64,000 nt of DNA from Plectrocnemia conspersa (taxonomy: Eukaryota; Arthropoda; Insecta; Trichoptera; Polycentropodidae), in the NCBI GenBank assembly GCA_009617715.1, contig VTFK01000324.1, positions 248,001-312,000 of the forward strand, given 5' to 3'. The notes beneath the pieces were generated by a model. That model did no database searches. It saw nothing but the letters and a program-made list of their open reading frames with translations, and was not told where the DNA came from. Shown one piece after another: positions 11,641 through 22,739 of this stretch (the stretch's first letter is position 1; the number at the start of each line of letters is the position of its first letter). Position numbers and translations under genes: made by a program.

Positions 11641-14600
11641 GATCAGACGTTTCTCTGATATGGGTATGAAATCTATGAACAGATAAAACGGCAGAAACAA
11701 TCTAAAAGATTTTTTTTAAATATCTACAAATATATTTTATCTTTGGGATCAGTGTCTTGGTGAAAAATAGACTAACGCACAGCGATAGAGTGACATTTGT
11801 GATATGTTTATGCAACACACTCAAGCTCGATATAAATAATGAATTGTATCTTGATATTACCCTACATCCATTAATCAGTTTCACACCTTGTCACCGTAAC
11901 AAATCGTTCTTGCAAAACTTTTTACTGAAAATTTATTCGCCTGTTTGCGGCAGACTCTCGCAAAGCCATCGCAAACAGAAAGGTCAAAACGAGCTTACGC
12001 CGAGCGAATCCACACATCGATAAAGGCCCAGATGATAACTCGTCACGTGAAGATTTATAAGTAAAGATTAATTATCGAGAATAACCCTCGCGTCAGAGAT
12101 TGGGTGAATAATTTATCCCCATTGTGCCCCTAATTCCGCGAAGGGTTCTCGCTCGATTCAACACGTGAAGACCTCATTTCAACTTTAATAACGTAAGGGA
12201 GCGTTTTATTTCTTTCGACATAATGGAGTAGACGAACGCACGCGCGCGCCAAACCGTAACATACGTGAATACCCTTAAAGGGTTTCGATGAATGCGTACC
12301 AATGAGGATTCACTGTCTGAGTGGAAATGGATTTCTTTCGCATTGCATACTTTCATAATATAGTATAAAATGACTATGTATGTATTTTCTTTTTAATGTA
12401 AACGATAGTAAAAAATCCAATTTTATGAACTCGCTATTAAAGTGAGTGGCATTAGCCGCATAATACGCGAATGTGATTTCACTTTTGAACATCAAGGAAA
12501 CTGTTTCGCTCATATCAATAAGTTTTCAATTTTCTCCGACTTCTTATCGAAAACGAGTAAAGACTGTAAAAGGGGAGTTTTATTGCACGGAGATAGGGAG
12601 GAAAAGAGCTCGCGTGGGATATAGGAAAATTTTGCCAATAATACTATACAATATTCGGATAATGTCAATAATGCGATTTTCGTCTGATGTATCAGATATT
12701 AATCCTTTTATATTATAATATTTCGTAATAATGTTGCGCATATTTTTTTTCTTATCAAATGATATATTATATTATGCCATATTAAGTATTATAATTTTTT
12801 TTATTAGTAAATACACAATGAAAAGCTTAAATGTATATTATTTACCCAAAAGTAATGTCGTATTGATCAATAAAACTCGGATAGCATTTTTCAGTATTTT
12901 TTTATTTTATATATAATGTAATTTTCATTATTTTATATTATCTTCTTCCACCTCTCTCATGAATTACTACTGCCATTTTTGTAATAACGTTTTGGTTTAG
13001 ATTTGAAACAATCAAAAAGAGCCGATCTCACTTATTTTATTTAATTAAATACTTTCCCCTTTCTATGAAACATTTTTATGTAGTCAGAAGAATGGGGACT
13101 GCAATGAAGCTCCCCAACCAAAGTTGCAGATTTTATCTTGAGTTAGTCTAGCAGTGTGTTGATAAGTTTAAAAATGTTTTTTTCTTTTCATTAAAGCCAA
13201 GTTTACTATATTTGTTTACACTCTTTGAAATCAAGGCATACCATAATCCGGATTCAGCGGTTGTAGTTGCTCTTTCTGCGTGATATAATCATTGTTTTTT
13301 TAGCTACGATCAAATTCACGATATTTGCTATTTTTTCTGCATAAGAGTTCATGTTCTTTTTTCTCATTGCTGTTATGTAATAATCAGATAATTCCTGGAA
13401 AACCCAAATAAAACACACCCTCTGTAGTTCTTGTCAATATTTTTCATCTTTGGAGAGTAGATAGTAACCATCTTGTTTGATAATTATTCAAAATTTACCG
13501 TTAGATATGCTTCAATTTTTGCTTGTGTGACTATTTCATCCTGCAATTTATATTAAATACACTTTGAGGCTCTATACATATCTTAAACCACTCTGAAAAA
13601 TATGGAATTCATACATTATACAGCTTCGTAGAAATTGTTCCAGAGGACAAAATTTCTCACAATATTCCCCGATCGTGTTTATTACTTAACAGTCTGAGGT
13701 TAACTATTTTTAAAAATTATTTCTCCTGATTATTATGACTAAAATAATATTTTATGTTATAAAAAAAACTGTTTACAAGCCGAATCTATTATGATGCGTC
13801 AGAATCTAGTAAATTTGACATTATATCAATATAATACATACAAAATAATTTTATATTAAGGTACAAAAAAAAAACTTTTCAATGTAAAAGAAAAAAAATT
13901 TAGATTTTTCTTAGAAAATTAGCATACAATTTCGTTTGTATTTGTAATTATTTTAACCTAGATTTTCCTAATCTCACGGACGAATATCGTGTTGATTAAT
14001 TTAAATCGAGCTATGTCGTACATGTCTGATATTGAAAATTCTATGATAATGAGCTATTTTCAGCTCAAATAGAATATTTTATATGTATTAAAAAAATGTA
14101 TTAAAAATCATGATTGAAAGTTTATAATTTAACTTCGATATCTCGGATCGAATACACTTGTCATTAACTGTCTAATTAAAACACTGCTATTTAATAACTA
14201 TATAATAGCGGAAATTTGTATTAGTTTATTTGTAAGAACAACATGATTAAAAATTTTAAATTAAACATCAATTGCTGAAATTAAATCTAACATAACAATG
14301 ACTGTCTATTTAGCACATTTATATTTAAAAACTCTTGAAAACAAACTTTTCAATATTTGCGGAAAATTTAATTCGTTTATTTGAAGCCGTTATCTGAAAA
14401 AACATCATTTTTAATTTAACTTCGATTCTTAAATTGAATCTCATGCGACGATTACTGTCCAATTAAAACTTTGCTAATAAATAACTTAATATTTGAAGCT
14501 TTTAAAAAAAATATTTTGATTGAAAGCTTGGATCAAAGCAGTAAGGATTATAAAGTTTATTCGTTAATAAATATTTATTATTTTTCATAATGTGAAAAAC

Positions 14601-14840
14601 GAATATATCTGTGCTTAATATAGATTTAAGCTCGGTTATTTGTCTGAAAAATTAAAAATTGCATCGGATAAGCGCAAGTTAAAATCAATTCGGCAAAGTG
14701 CTCCGACAGTTAATTTTAGTGGTTTCAAAATCATTTTTATTGAACGTTACCAATAAATTGTTTAAGGCTATTTGAGTTTTTAAAAAATAAATCGCTCCAG
14801 CACATTATAAAGACTATACCAAGTTATTTCATATTTTAAT
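11641..14840. other. Intronic DNA, no gene seen
   Basis: Mostly AT-rich. The segment 11930-12310 is richer in GC and CpG and looks unique. Frames at 11757-12023, 12310-12513 and 12473-12718 overlap on both strands and carry no motif. Confidence 0.45.
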
Positions 14841-14843
14841 TAA

Positions 14844-14920
14844 GGTCGGAATAACGTAGTCCGTACGGTCTTGACTGGTAGCGCAAATGCCGCGGGTTCG
14901 AGTTACGGCCGCAGACTCAA
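14844..14920 (+). repeat. tRNA-derived SINE head, diverged copy
   Basis: Starts GGTCGGAATAACGTAGTCCG, close to the minus-strand copy at 3301-3375 (GGACGGAATAGCGTAGTCCG), and has a box-B-like GGTTCGAGTTA. The central part differs. It lies immediately upstream of the LINE fragment. Confidence 0.6.
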
Positions 14921-14993
14921 TTTTTAAAGCGTTTTTAAAGCTGCAAAGTATTATCTATTCAATATAAATAATGTATATTCTGAAGAGAAATTA

Positions 14994-15326
14994 GTGTCTT
15001 ATGGAGTACCACAAGGGTCTAAATTGGGACCATTGTTATTTGTTTTGTATATTAATGATATAGTTAATAACGTGAAAAAATGTAAAATTCATCTATTTGC
15101 GGATGACACATTAATGTATTGCATAGGTGATAAAATCAAAGAAATTGTAAATAATTTAAATAATGAATTAAGTATATTAGAAATATGGTTAAAGAATAAT
15201 GTACTTAAATTAAATGAGAATAAAACTAAATGTATGTTTATTAATTATAAAAATGTGTTAGATAATAGTACCGAAATAGTAATAAATAACTCTAGTATAG
15301 AAATAGTGGATAATATAAAATATTAA
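14994..15326 (+). pseudogene. LINE reverse transcriptase, palm domain fragment
   Basis: This open stretch of 110 residues holds GVPQGS and FADDT, with the two catalytic Asp in the second motif. It ends at a TAA that interrupts the KYLGV motif. The GTG-like beginning is not a real start; the frame runs in from upstream within the truncated element. Confidence 0.88.
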
Positions 15327-15470
15327 GGAGTAATTGTTGATACAAAATTAAATTTTAAAGAACATTTTAATTACATATTAAAAAAAATTAGTAGAAAAAT
15401 AGGTTTATTATCTAGATTAAGAAATATATTAAGTATAAATACAAAAAAAATAATTTACAATATTATAATA

Positions 15471-15929
15471 TTGCCCCATTTTAATTATTGTGCAACACTA
15501 TTAAATATGTTAAATAAATTAGATAAACAAATGTTGCAAAAATTACAAAATAGGGAAATGAGAGTAATCTTAAATAAAAATAGATTAACTAATTGTAAAA
15601 GTATGATTGATAGATTAGAATGGTTGAATGTTCAAGAAATATTGAGTATGAATGTTTTAGTATTTATATATAAGTTAAAAAATAATATGTTACCAGAATA
15701 TTTTAATAAGTATTTAATAAGAAATAAAGATGTACATAAATATAATACTAGAAATAGAGAAAATTTAAAGATAATTAAGTATAAGAAAACGAGTACGGCT
15801 AGGGAGTTATGTACGGAGGTTTTGATTTATATAATAGTCTTCCAAGAGAAACCGAAACAGCAAAAAAATATAACGGGTTTCATAAATGGAATAAAAAAAC
15901 ACCTTCGTACATATAGAAATAAATTATAA
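15471..15929 (+). pseudogene. LINE ORF2 C-terminal region
   Basis: This open stretch of 152 residues continues the frame of the RT fragment. It contains ILPHFNYCATLL and a LQKLQNREMRVIL block, typical of the region after the RT thumb in Jockey/CR1-like LINEs. The last ~40 residues are out of frame because of a small indel near 15805. Confidence 0.8.
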
Positions 15930-16351
15930 TATTAAGTCTTTATTATTGTATATTTTTTTTTTTTTTTTTTCTGTTATGTATTTTTATATATTTTTTTTAT
16001 ATATGTTTACTAAATTTGTTAGATGTAAAGATTAGCTATTAAGCTAAATAAATTAATAAAATAAAAAATAAATCATAATAAATTATTAAACACCTATTAA
16101 ACGTCATCAATTATCAGACTAAAAAGTCAGGTGCTTTTAATACTTATTTGTAGGTATTCATTATATTTGATTAGGTAACTAATGCATTAGGCCGACGCTT
16201 GTCAGGTTATAATATTTAGGATTAAATTAAAATCAACATATTTTACAGTTAATTTTTAGTCGAAATAATGTTATAATAAAAAACATCATCAGAATTGTAG
16301 TTTAAATCATTCACACGGTTCTTCAATTATTAAAAAGCATATAGAAGTATA

Positions 16352-16500
16352 ATAGAAATATGATTAAAAAATAATATACTTAAACTAAATGAGATGTATG
16401 TTTATTAATTATAAAAAAATGTTAGATAATAATATCAAAATAGTTATAAATAACTCTATTGGGAGTAATTGTAGATACAAAATTAAATTTTAAGGAACAA
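16352..16500 (+). repeat. Second, deleted fragment of the same LINE
   Basis: Closely matches 15178-15360 of the LINE above (TAGAAATATGATTAAAAAAT, then ATGTATGTTTATTAATTATA and ATTAAATTTTAA), with two internal deletions. It is in the same orientation and lies 280 bp downstream of the first copy's end. Confidence 0.8.
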
Positions 16501-18950
16501 AATTTAATTTAAAAAATAGCTATTAATAAATAAATAAAAATATATTAAATTTATTTTGTGTGTGGGAAAAATTTGTGTTTACTTTAGCAGAACAATTTTG
16601 CTTAATAATATTAAATCATCAAGTCTGCATATGATTGATGATGACATTTTCATAACAATCAGCTGACATTTGTAAAATATATATTAGAGAGCAATAATGC
16701 ATCTGATTTATTTCTTATATTTATATTTTAGTTATTTAAAATAATGCTGTTAATGATATATTATGTGCTAAAGTACCATTTCTGTCTTACTGCGACTTAT
16801 TAGACCATTTACATCCCAAATCTCAAAAGAAAATATGTCTTTGATTTTTTTCTTCATTATTACTTCCTCTTATGTCCTCATTCTATTAAATATTTATAAA
16901 GCTAAAACTTATAATATTCGCCCATGACTTTATAATGAGACCATTTAAATTTTCCTCTCTTCTTATATTCTCCCATTCGGATCATTTAACAAATTTCCAA
17001 AAAAAAACCCTCTGAAATATTTAATAAAGTTATTAAAAGTTGTAGTACTGCGTTGTCATAACGTCAAAGTTTCGCGTCGGCGATTACGAGGCGTGGAGTA
17101 TAATTATTTTTAAGGGGCGCCCATTTTGTCCGATCGGTCCGATAAGGAGCACCTTCCGCCCTAAGCTCCGTTAGACCCTCGTTAAGGCCGATTCCGACCT
17201 AGGTATTAATCTTCGTTAATTTCGAAAGCGCTTCTTACGCTTTTTTCTGCGGACCAATCGCAGAAATTGCCCCCTAGCTACGACGTCACTACGGCGTAGG
17301 CAAAGGGAAGTTGTTAGACACTCGGCTTCCATTTCCAACACAATCTGACAAATGTCGGATATGACGCTAAAAACACGAATTTCAAAGTTGAACCCGAAGG
17401 AAAGTGGTGTTTAGGGTTGCTAATTATGTTTCGATTGCGTCATTTCGTGGTGTACATCCGCTAATAATAGTTTTCAAATTTGCGAATCGCTCATATATTT
17501 AATCTTTCCCTCTGGACTATTTATATCTTAATATGATTTATGATATGTTGTGACAGTTAAAACGTGTAATGTGTTTTATTTTGAATACATATTCATCGTA
17601 TATTTGCCTCTCGTATTATAAAAGAGTTAGTGTAATCGGTATTTTATGTTATTTTAGATTATCATATTCTGGTAAAATAATATTACAGGTATATTGCTAG
17701 CTTTGTAGTAAATAATAAAAACTTTATTAAGGTTAAATCGTAAAGTTTCCGATTGATACACCTAGGTGGGTATATACCTCCCCAAAAATGTTTTACATCT
17801 ATATCTTAACCTGTTCCGCTCTTCTGAATTTTCACGTCAGATGTTGGAATCTATTTTAATTGTACAACATACTTATTATAATACTGCTATGTGATTATCT
17901 GAGTATCTCATTTTTTGTAAAGAGTAGGGCATAAAAAGTACAAATATAACTTTCATCGTACATTCGTTTTGGTGACACTTGTTCTTTACTATTAGATTTC
18001 GAAGAAACCAAAGTTTGTACAATATATTCAATTCTACTTCAATAGTAAAAATCACACTCTAATTATCACATATTTATTTTGCTTATATTTTAATTCCAAA
18101 AGTATATTGGCCTAATGTCATGTAAATGACTTACAGATAGTTTGATTAAATTTTTTTTAAAGATAATTAGACAGCGGTATGTAAAACACTTTTTTTATTT
18201 TAATCATATTTCTTAACAAATTTATCAGCACGGTTAAACAACTTTACAATATTGGCAACTGTCAACAGACTAATGACAATGACAAACGGAAACGTTTCTA
18301 CACTTCGGATGCAAAAAGTCCTTCTGTATAACTCATATATTATTCTTTAACGTTAAAGTTGCGTTATTGTGGTGTGTTTATTCAATTAAACACGAAATTT
18401 GAGATAACACCATAAATAATCAGGTGTTAAATCTGGGATGCGGGGGAGGGCATGGGATTTCACCTCCACGCGATGAAACCTTTCCTTCATTACAGATTAG
18501 ATGAATGGCAAATTTCACAATTCTGTATCAATTTGATCTCATATGGGTGTATTATTAGGTCCAGTTTCAAAATTCAAATGAAAGTTGATTTTAATATCGC
18601 TATAGCAGCAAAACGCTTGCGAGTCCATAAGCCCGGATCTTCTCGTATAGACTCGTGCGACATTTTCTTCGCTTCTCTTACTTCGTGGCGGCTCGATTTT
18701 CTTCTTATTTAGCGTTGAACTTCTTGAGCCACTATTGAATTAAATTAACACTCAAACATTGTCATTGAGGCGTCAAAAAATCATATAAGAATAGTTGTTT
18801 TGTAAAACTGTTTTCACATAACGTATGTAGTTTCCCCGTTAAGCAATCCATTGCGACTAAATTTCCAAGGAACAAACTCCCGTGCATAGTTTCCGCTATC
18901 AGTACTATTTTATCACAAAAATATTGATCTATCCTGTGTTAACATACACC
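16501..18950. other. Intronic DNA with GC-richer islands
   Basis: Segment 17040-17500 is CpG-containing and apparently unique, as is 18420-18720. An open frame at 18452-18712 (+) has no recognised motif. No gene is supported. These islands could be conserved non-coding elements. Confidence 0.4.
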
Positions 18951-19662
18951 TCAAATAGCTGGACACTTACTTGATACATATAGAGGAGAAAGTGCTCCGT
19001 AAGATATATGGATATATGGAGGCAGGCGACATTGCTCGAATGAACACCATTCAATCGCCAATATAACTGCTGGACAATAAACCAAATGACCGAAGATCAT
19101 AAAAAGAAATGCCAGTGCAGCCAGAACCAACAAATGGAGAATCCTGAAAATTAAATCTAGAAGAGCTGTTGGAAATTGTTTGAGGAAGCAAATGCCGTTT
19201 TTGGGTTGTTAGGGAAAAAATGAATGTTATTACATAGTGCATCAAAAGTCAGTGTATCACAAATCAAACTATTGTTTTTGGCACGAGCCATTATTTTCTC
19301 AATGAGCTCATCAGACACATTGATGTTTTCGGCGATAGCTATGAGGAGCTGCTCCAATTAATGTATATTATTTCAAAAACTATCTATTCTTACCACGTCT
19401 GTATCAACTAAGAGCTCTTCAATGTAGACAATTTGAGGTACATCTGCCTTTTCACAATGTATACAACGTCGCGTGCATTTTATGCGTGCATGAATAGTGT
19501 CGCATATAAAAAAATCAGACGGGTCATTACGTCGACAGTTTGTCGACTTTGAAGAGCGTTGTGAATGCAATAGCCATTGTCGACACAGCGGAGGCGATTT
19601 GTAGCTCTGGTTTTTGAGGTTATGGCCGGAGATGAAAGCTCAAACATAAAAGAGTGCTGCAC
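18951..19662 (-). pseudogene. Unassigned coding-like remnant in several minus-strand frames
   Basis: Overlapping minus-strand frames show non-AT-driven composition. The first (19480-19662) includes LRCVDNGYCIHNALQ. A second frame (19373-19570) has NCRRNDPSDFFICD and KCTRRCIHCEKAD, ending in EELLVDTDV before GTAAG. A third (19157-19357) has IAENINVSDELIEKIMARA and runs to a stop at 19157-19159. The second and third frames could be joined in phase by removing a 45-bp GT...AG stretch (19349-19393), though that is short for an intron. I do not recognise the family. It may be a decayed captured gene or viral-type insertion, or chance. Confidence 0.3.
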
Positions 19663-19929
19663 TACACGCTAGATGAAACGCCGGAACATTTCATCGACCG
19701 TAGTGTGCTATACGTATATTAAACACAATGTGGGTATACGTGCATGATATAAATGAAAATGACACTGTGTTCTAAAGAAAAATATGGAAGCAAAATAAAG
19801 GCAAGAGGCGAATCATGACAAATAACAAATTGTTCTTTTTCCGAGCAATAAGTAAGCAATCGAAATGCTCTATATAAAAAATAAGACATGCTTTAGAAGA
19901 AATAAAATCTTGATATGTAAATTATATTG

Positions 19930-20050
19930 ATCCTAAAATAGCGTAGTCCGTAACGTCTCAGACTAATAACTCTGAGGTTGCGGGTTCGAGCCCTGGCAGC
20001 AGCACTAAGAATTTTTATTTATAAAAAATGCGCTTTTATTAAAAAAAACT
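19930..20050 (+). repeat. tRNA-derived SINE, copy 2
   Basis: Has the same core as the minus-strand copy at 3301-3375: box-A-like TAGCGTAGTCC at 19939, CAGACT then CTCTGAGGTTG, and box-B GGTTCGAGCCC near 19983. It is followed by AGAATTTTTATTTATAAAAAA, comparable to the body of the other copy. There is no acceptor-stem pairing, so it is not a working tRNA gene. Confidence 0.75.
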
Positions 20051-21685
20051 TTAAAAGTTATAAATTATATTACGATTAATAATAAATTATGAGTGACATT
20101 GCTATTTTTTTAAATACACCGACAAAATATACTAAAAGTTATATATGAAATAATATGAATATTAGTGAAATAATTTATAATAAAAATATAAATTTATTAG
20201 GAACATATGCAATGCTTTCGCAATTAATCTGTATTAATTAAAGATTTTCTGTCAAATATTATGTTGTTGCACTGTATGGTTATTAAAACATTAAAAAAAA
20301 TCATTTTTAAATAATGAAAAAATTGTTGATTTCATGTATTAATTTAGAATGAATTTTGAGAATAGAATAAGTTAGAATAAATAGATATAATAAATTAATT
20401 TAAAGACATTAAAGTTTTAAGAAGTTTCGATGCGAGAATTTTTCTTGATCATTGAAAACTATTGGTATATATACCATTCAAACTTGCTTGGAGAAGGGCT
20501 TCTGAAAGTTTTTGGGATAAACTTTCAGGCACATTAGTACACCGCTACTAAAAAGTCAAAAGTTTATAGCATACCTATTTATATGTTCTGTTCTCTCAGT
20601 AAAATATGTTAGTAAGTCCCCATTGAAAATGCGTAAAAAATGCTATTTATAGCATAGACGCCCCTATGTCCTTACAGTCCAATGCTATATAATGCTCTAG
20701 GGCTTAATGCGGCCATTTGTATAAATCGAAATTCAATTTAAGGAATTCTGGCGAGTCGAGTTTGGGATGGAAAGCGATTTATACTCGTTCACGGGCAGCT
20801 AGAGGAGATTAGGGTCATCGTAGGTCCGGATTGTTATAAATCAAAATCGCAAACACTTCGGACGTTTTAATTAATGTTTATTCGGCGGAACGGTCGGAAC
20901 TTTGGGATTAATATGGTGGAAAACCGCAGGATCCAACCCCGCGACTGTATGGTCGGTTCCCTACAACCATTTTAAACTTAAACTTAGTCGTTGCCGTTTC
21001 GTACAAAATTACATTAACACGGTGTTTCCAAAATGACAACTAAACAAAAAAGGATTAATCTTTATCCATCTTTCTGGTAGCTGAAAGATTCCTGCCTTTA
21101 GGAATACTTGTTAGCATAACACTAACCCAATTGGTTTTAACATTGTGAAATTACACCTTAACACGACTATAAATTTTAATAATTTATTTCGTAACGCATA
21201 ATATTTTTTTGATTTAAGTTTGGGGTTAAAAAAATATTTATTATTAAAAATAACCTTCGTACATTTTTGTGTGTTGCTGTTGCTGCCATATCAAATTATA
21301 TTATATTTATCAATTGCATATCTGTAAAATCAGCATTTAACTATTAATATTAAAAATTGTAAATATATGAAAAAAAATAATGCTACTGTACTAGTTTCTT
21401 TAGAAAGTTCCTCGTTATTTCGGAAACAAGATTTTTTATTTAATTAACAATTACGGATTTTATATGTCTATAGATATTTTTTTATATATTAATTTAAATG
21501 TATTTTATTCCAAATTAATTAATAGGTTTATTTAATTTTACTTTATATATCTTTACAATTTTTTTTCAATGCGATGTATTAAAAAGTTTGCTTTGTTGTT
21601 TATTTATTTATTTATAAATTTGGGAAAATTATATATTAACTTACGTGTAGATACATATTAAATATTTACACGATAGCTTTTGAAA
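20051..21685. other. Intronic DNA, nothing recognised
   Basis: AT-rich, except for a moderately GC-rich, non-repetitive stretch at 20640-20990. No gene or element supported. Confidence 0.45.
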
Positions 21686-21919
21686 ATTCTGAATAGGGAT
21701 TCTGTGTCGAGACAACCCGGGAATTTATTCCCGAGAATTCAAAGATTTTTTGCTGTCTCGAGTCCCGGGAATTTAAAAATGAATAACCCGGGACTCGAGA
21801 CTTTCCGAAGTGCAATTTTACAAAAATATGTAAAGAGCGAATTTGATGTCGAGCTTAATTTATGTCTCGATATGAAGACAAGGTGGAATTCCTTATTACC
21901 CATGATCTTGAGATTTTGA
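21680..21919 (+). pseudogene. hAT transposase, central fragment
   Basis: This frame runs through the left end of the hAT element. Its last part, EFDVELNLCLDMKTRWNSLL, contains the TRWNS signature of hAT transposases, just upstream of the RNase-H-like core's later motifs. The first ~40 residues come from terminal repeat DNA rather than protein-coding sequence. The remaining protein continues with frame changes to 22404. Confidence 0.8.
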
Positions 21920-22243
21920 AAGTTACGAAATTGCATTAGAAAATCACTAATTGATCTTGGCATCGGCCAAATTTAAAATGAATCGAACATTCACGTATTG
22001 GAAAATATTTGTGAAGTACTCACTCCAATAAAACTTGCAGTTGAAGCTCTAAGTCGTCGAGATGCCACTTTATTAACTTCCAAAATTATCGTTAATTTCC
22101 TTTTAAAAAAAATATTTGAAATCAACACAACTCTGTCGCACGAACTACCAAAATATTTCAACGACTAGAAATAAAAAAAATCAACTTTAAAAAGGAGTTT
22201 CAGATATTAGATTCAACTATCAAGTGAACTCCGAATCTAGAGC

Positions 22244-22404
22244 TTTTATTCAAATCATTGCTTACAATTAAGCCAACATCTACAGAGAGCGAGAGAGTTT
22301 TTTCTACATCTGGAATATTTGCAACAAAAACCAGGAACAGGCTATGTGATTCATTATTAAACGCCTTGGTGTTTTTGAAAACATATTTTTTCTTACAAAA
22401 GTAA
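22244..22404 (+). pseudogene. hAT transposase C-terminal dimerisation domain
   Basis: A reading frame too short to stand out by length encodes LLTIKPTSTESERVFSTSG, then TKTRNRLCDSLLNALVFLKTYF and a stop. This is the conserved hAT C-terminal dimerisation region (S-ES-ERVFS-AG, R-RL, L--L-FLK). It is the most convincing protein evidence for the element's class. Confidence 0.88.
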
Positions 22405-22537
22405 AGGTTTTAACTTAATATTGATATAAATATTTCGATTAAAAAAATTGTAATAAATTAAATTTAAATAAATATCGAATAAAGGGTTTTTAAATTGTTT
22501 CAATAAATTTTCACCTATCGTACCTATAACACAAATA

Positions 22538-22615
22538 ATATAAATTAATAATAATAAATTAATTAAAGTTAATAATAATAAGTTAATTAAACTTAATAAT
22601 AATTAGTTAATTTTT
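22538..22615. repeat. Short AT-rich tandem repeat inside the hAT element
   Basis: About three imperfect copies of a ~25-bp unit TTAATAATAATAA(A/G)TTAATTAAA. It lies between the transposase stop and the right terminal repeat. Confidence 0.6.
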
Positions 22616-22739
22616 TAACATAATTTTTTTTCATGATTATACGAAAAATAATCAATGTCTCGGGACTTTAAAAATTTGGGTCTTGATTCCCGGGAATCGA
22701 AAAAACCCGAGACTTTAGAATCCCTAATTCTGAATTATC

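Larger units (their letters stand above)
14935..16068 (+). mobile_element. 5'-truncated non-LTR retrotransposon (RT C-terminal half and 3' end)
   Basis: Begins inside the reverse transcriptase just upstream of SYGVPQGSKLGPLLF (15003-15020 for GVPQGS), followed by FADDTLMY (about 15097-15120), the catalytic metal-binding box, and a LKLNENKTKCMF segment typical of LINE thumb regions. A stop replaces the expected Leu in the KYLGV motif at 15324-15326, after which the same frame continues to about 15800. A +1 shift near 15805 then moves the likely C-terminus (a YGGFDLYNSLPRET-like stretch) into another frame. The 3' end is A/T-rich, ending in a series of AATAAA-like repeats near 16030-16068. It is 5'-truncated, as is usual for LINE copies, and is not functional. 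Confidence 0.9.
21694..22726 (+). mobile_element. hAT-superfamily transposon, 1033 bp, with 8-bp target duplications
   Basis: The element begins TAGGGATTCT and ends with its exact complement AGAATCCCTA. It is flanked on both sides by the 8-bp direct repeat ATTCTGAA (21686-21693 and 22727-22734), the hallmark of hAT insertion. Sub-terminal GTCTCGAG/CCCGGG motifs occur at both ends, and a perfect 15-bp inverted pair lies at 21755-21769 and 21787-21801. The interior keeps hAT transposase pieces: DMKTRWNSLLPM near 21870 and the C-terminal dimerisation block STESERVFSTSGIF near 22285, followed by LLNALVFLKTYF and a stop near 22402. Frameshifts and deletions make it non-autonomous. Confidence 0.93.

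Noticed and set aside
19930..20005. Functional tRNA gene
   Set aside because: Box A and B are present, but the acceptor arms do not pair and the sequence recurs as a SINE.
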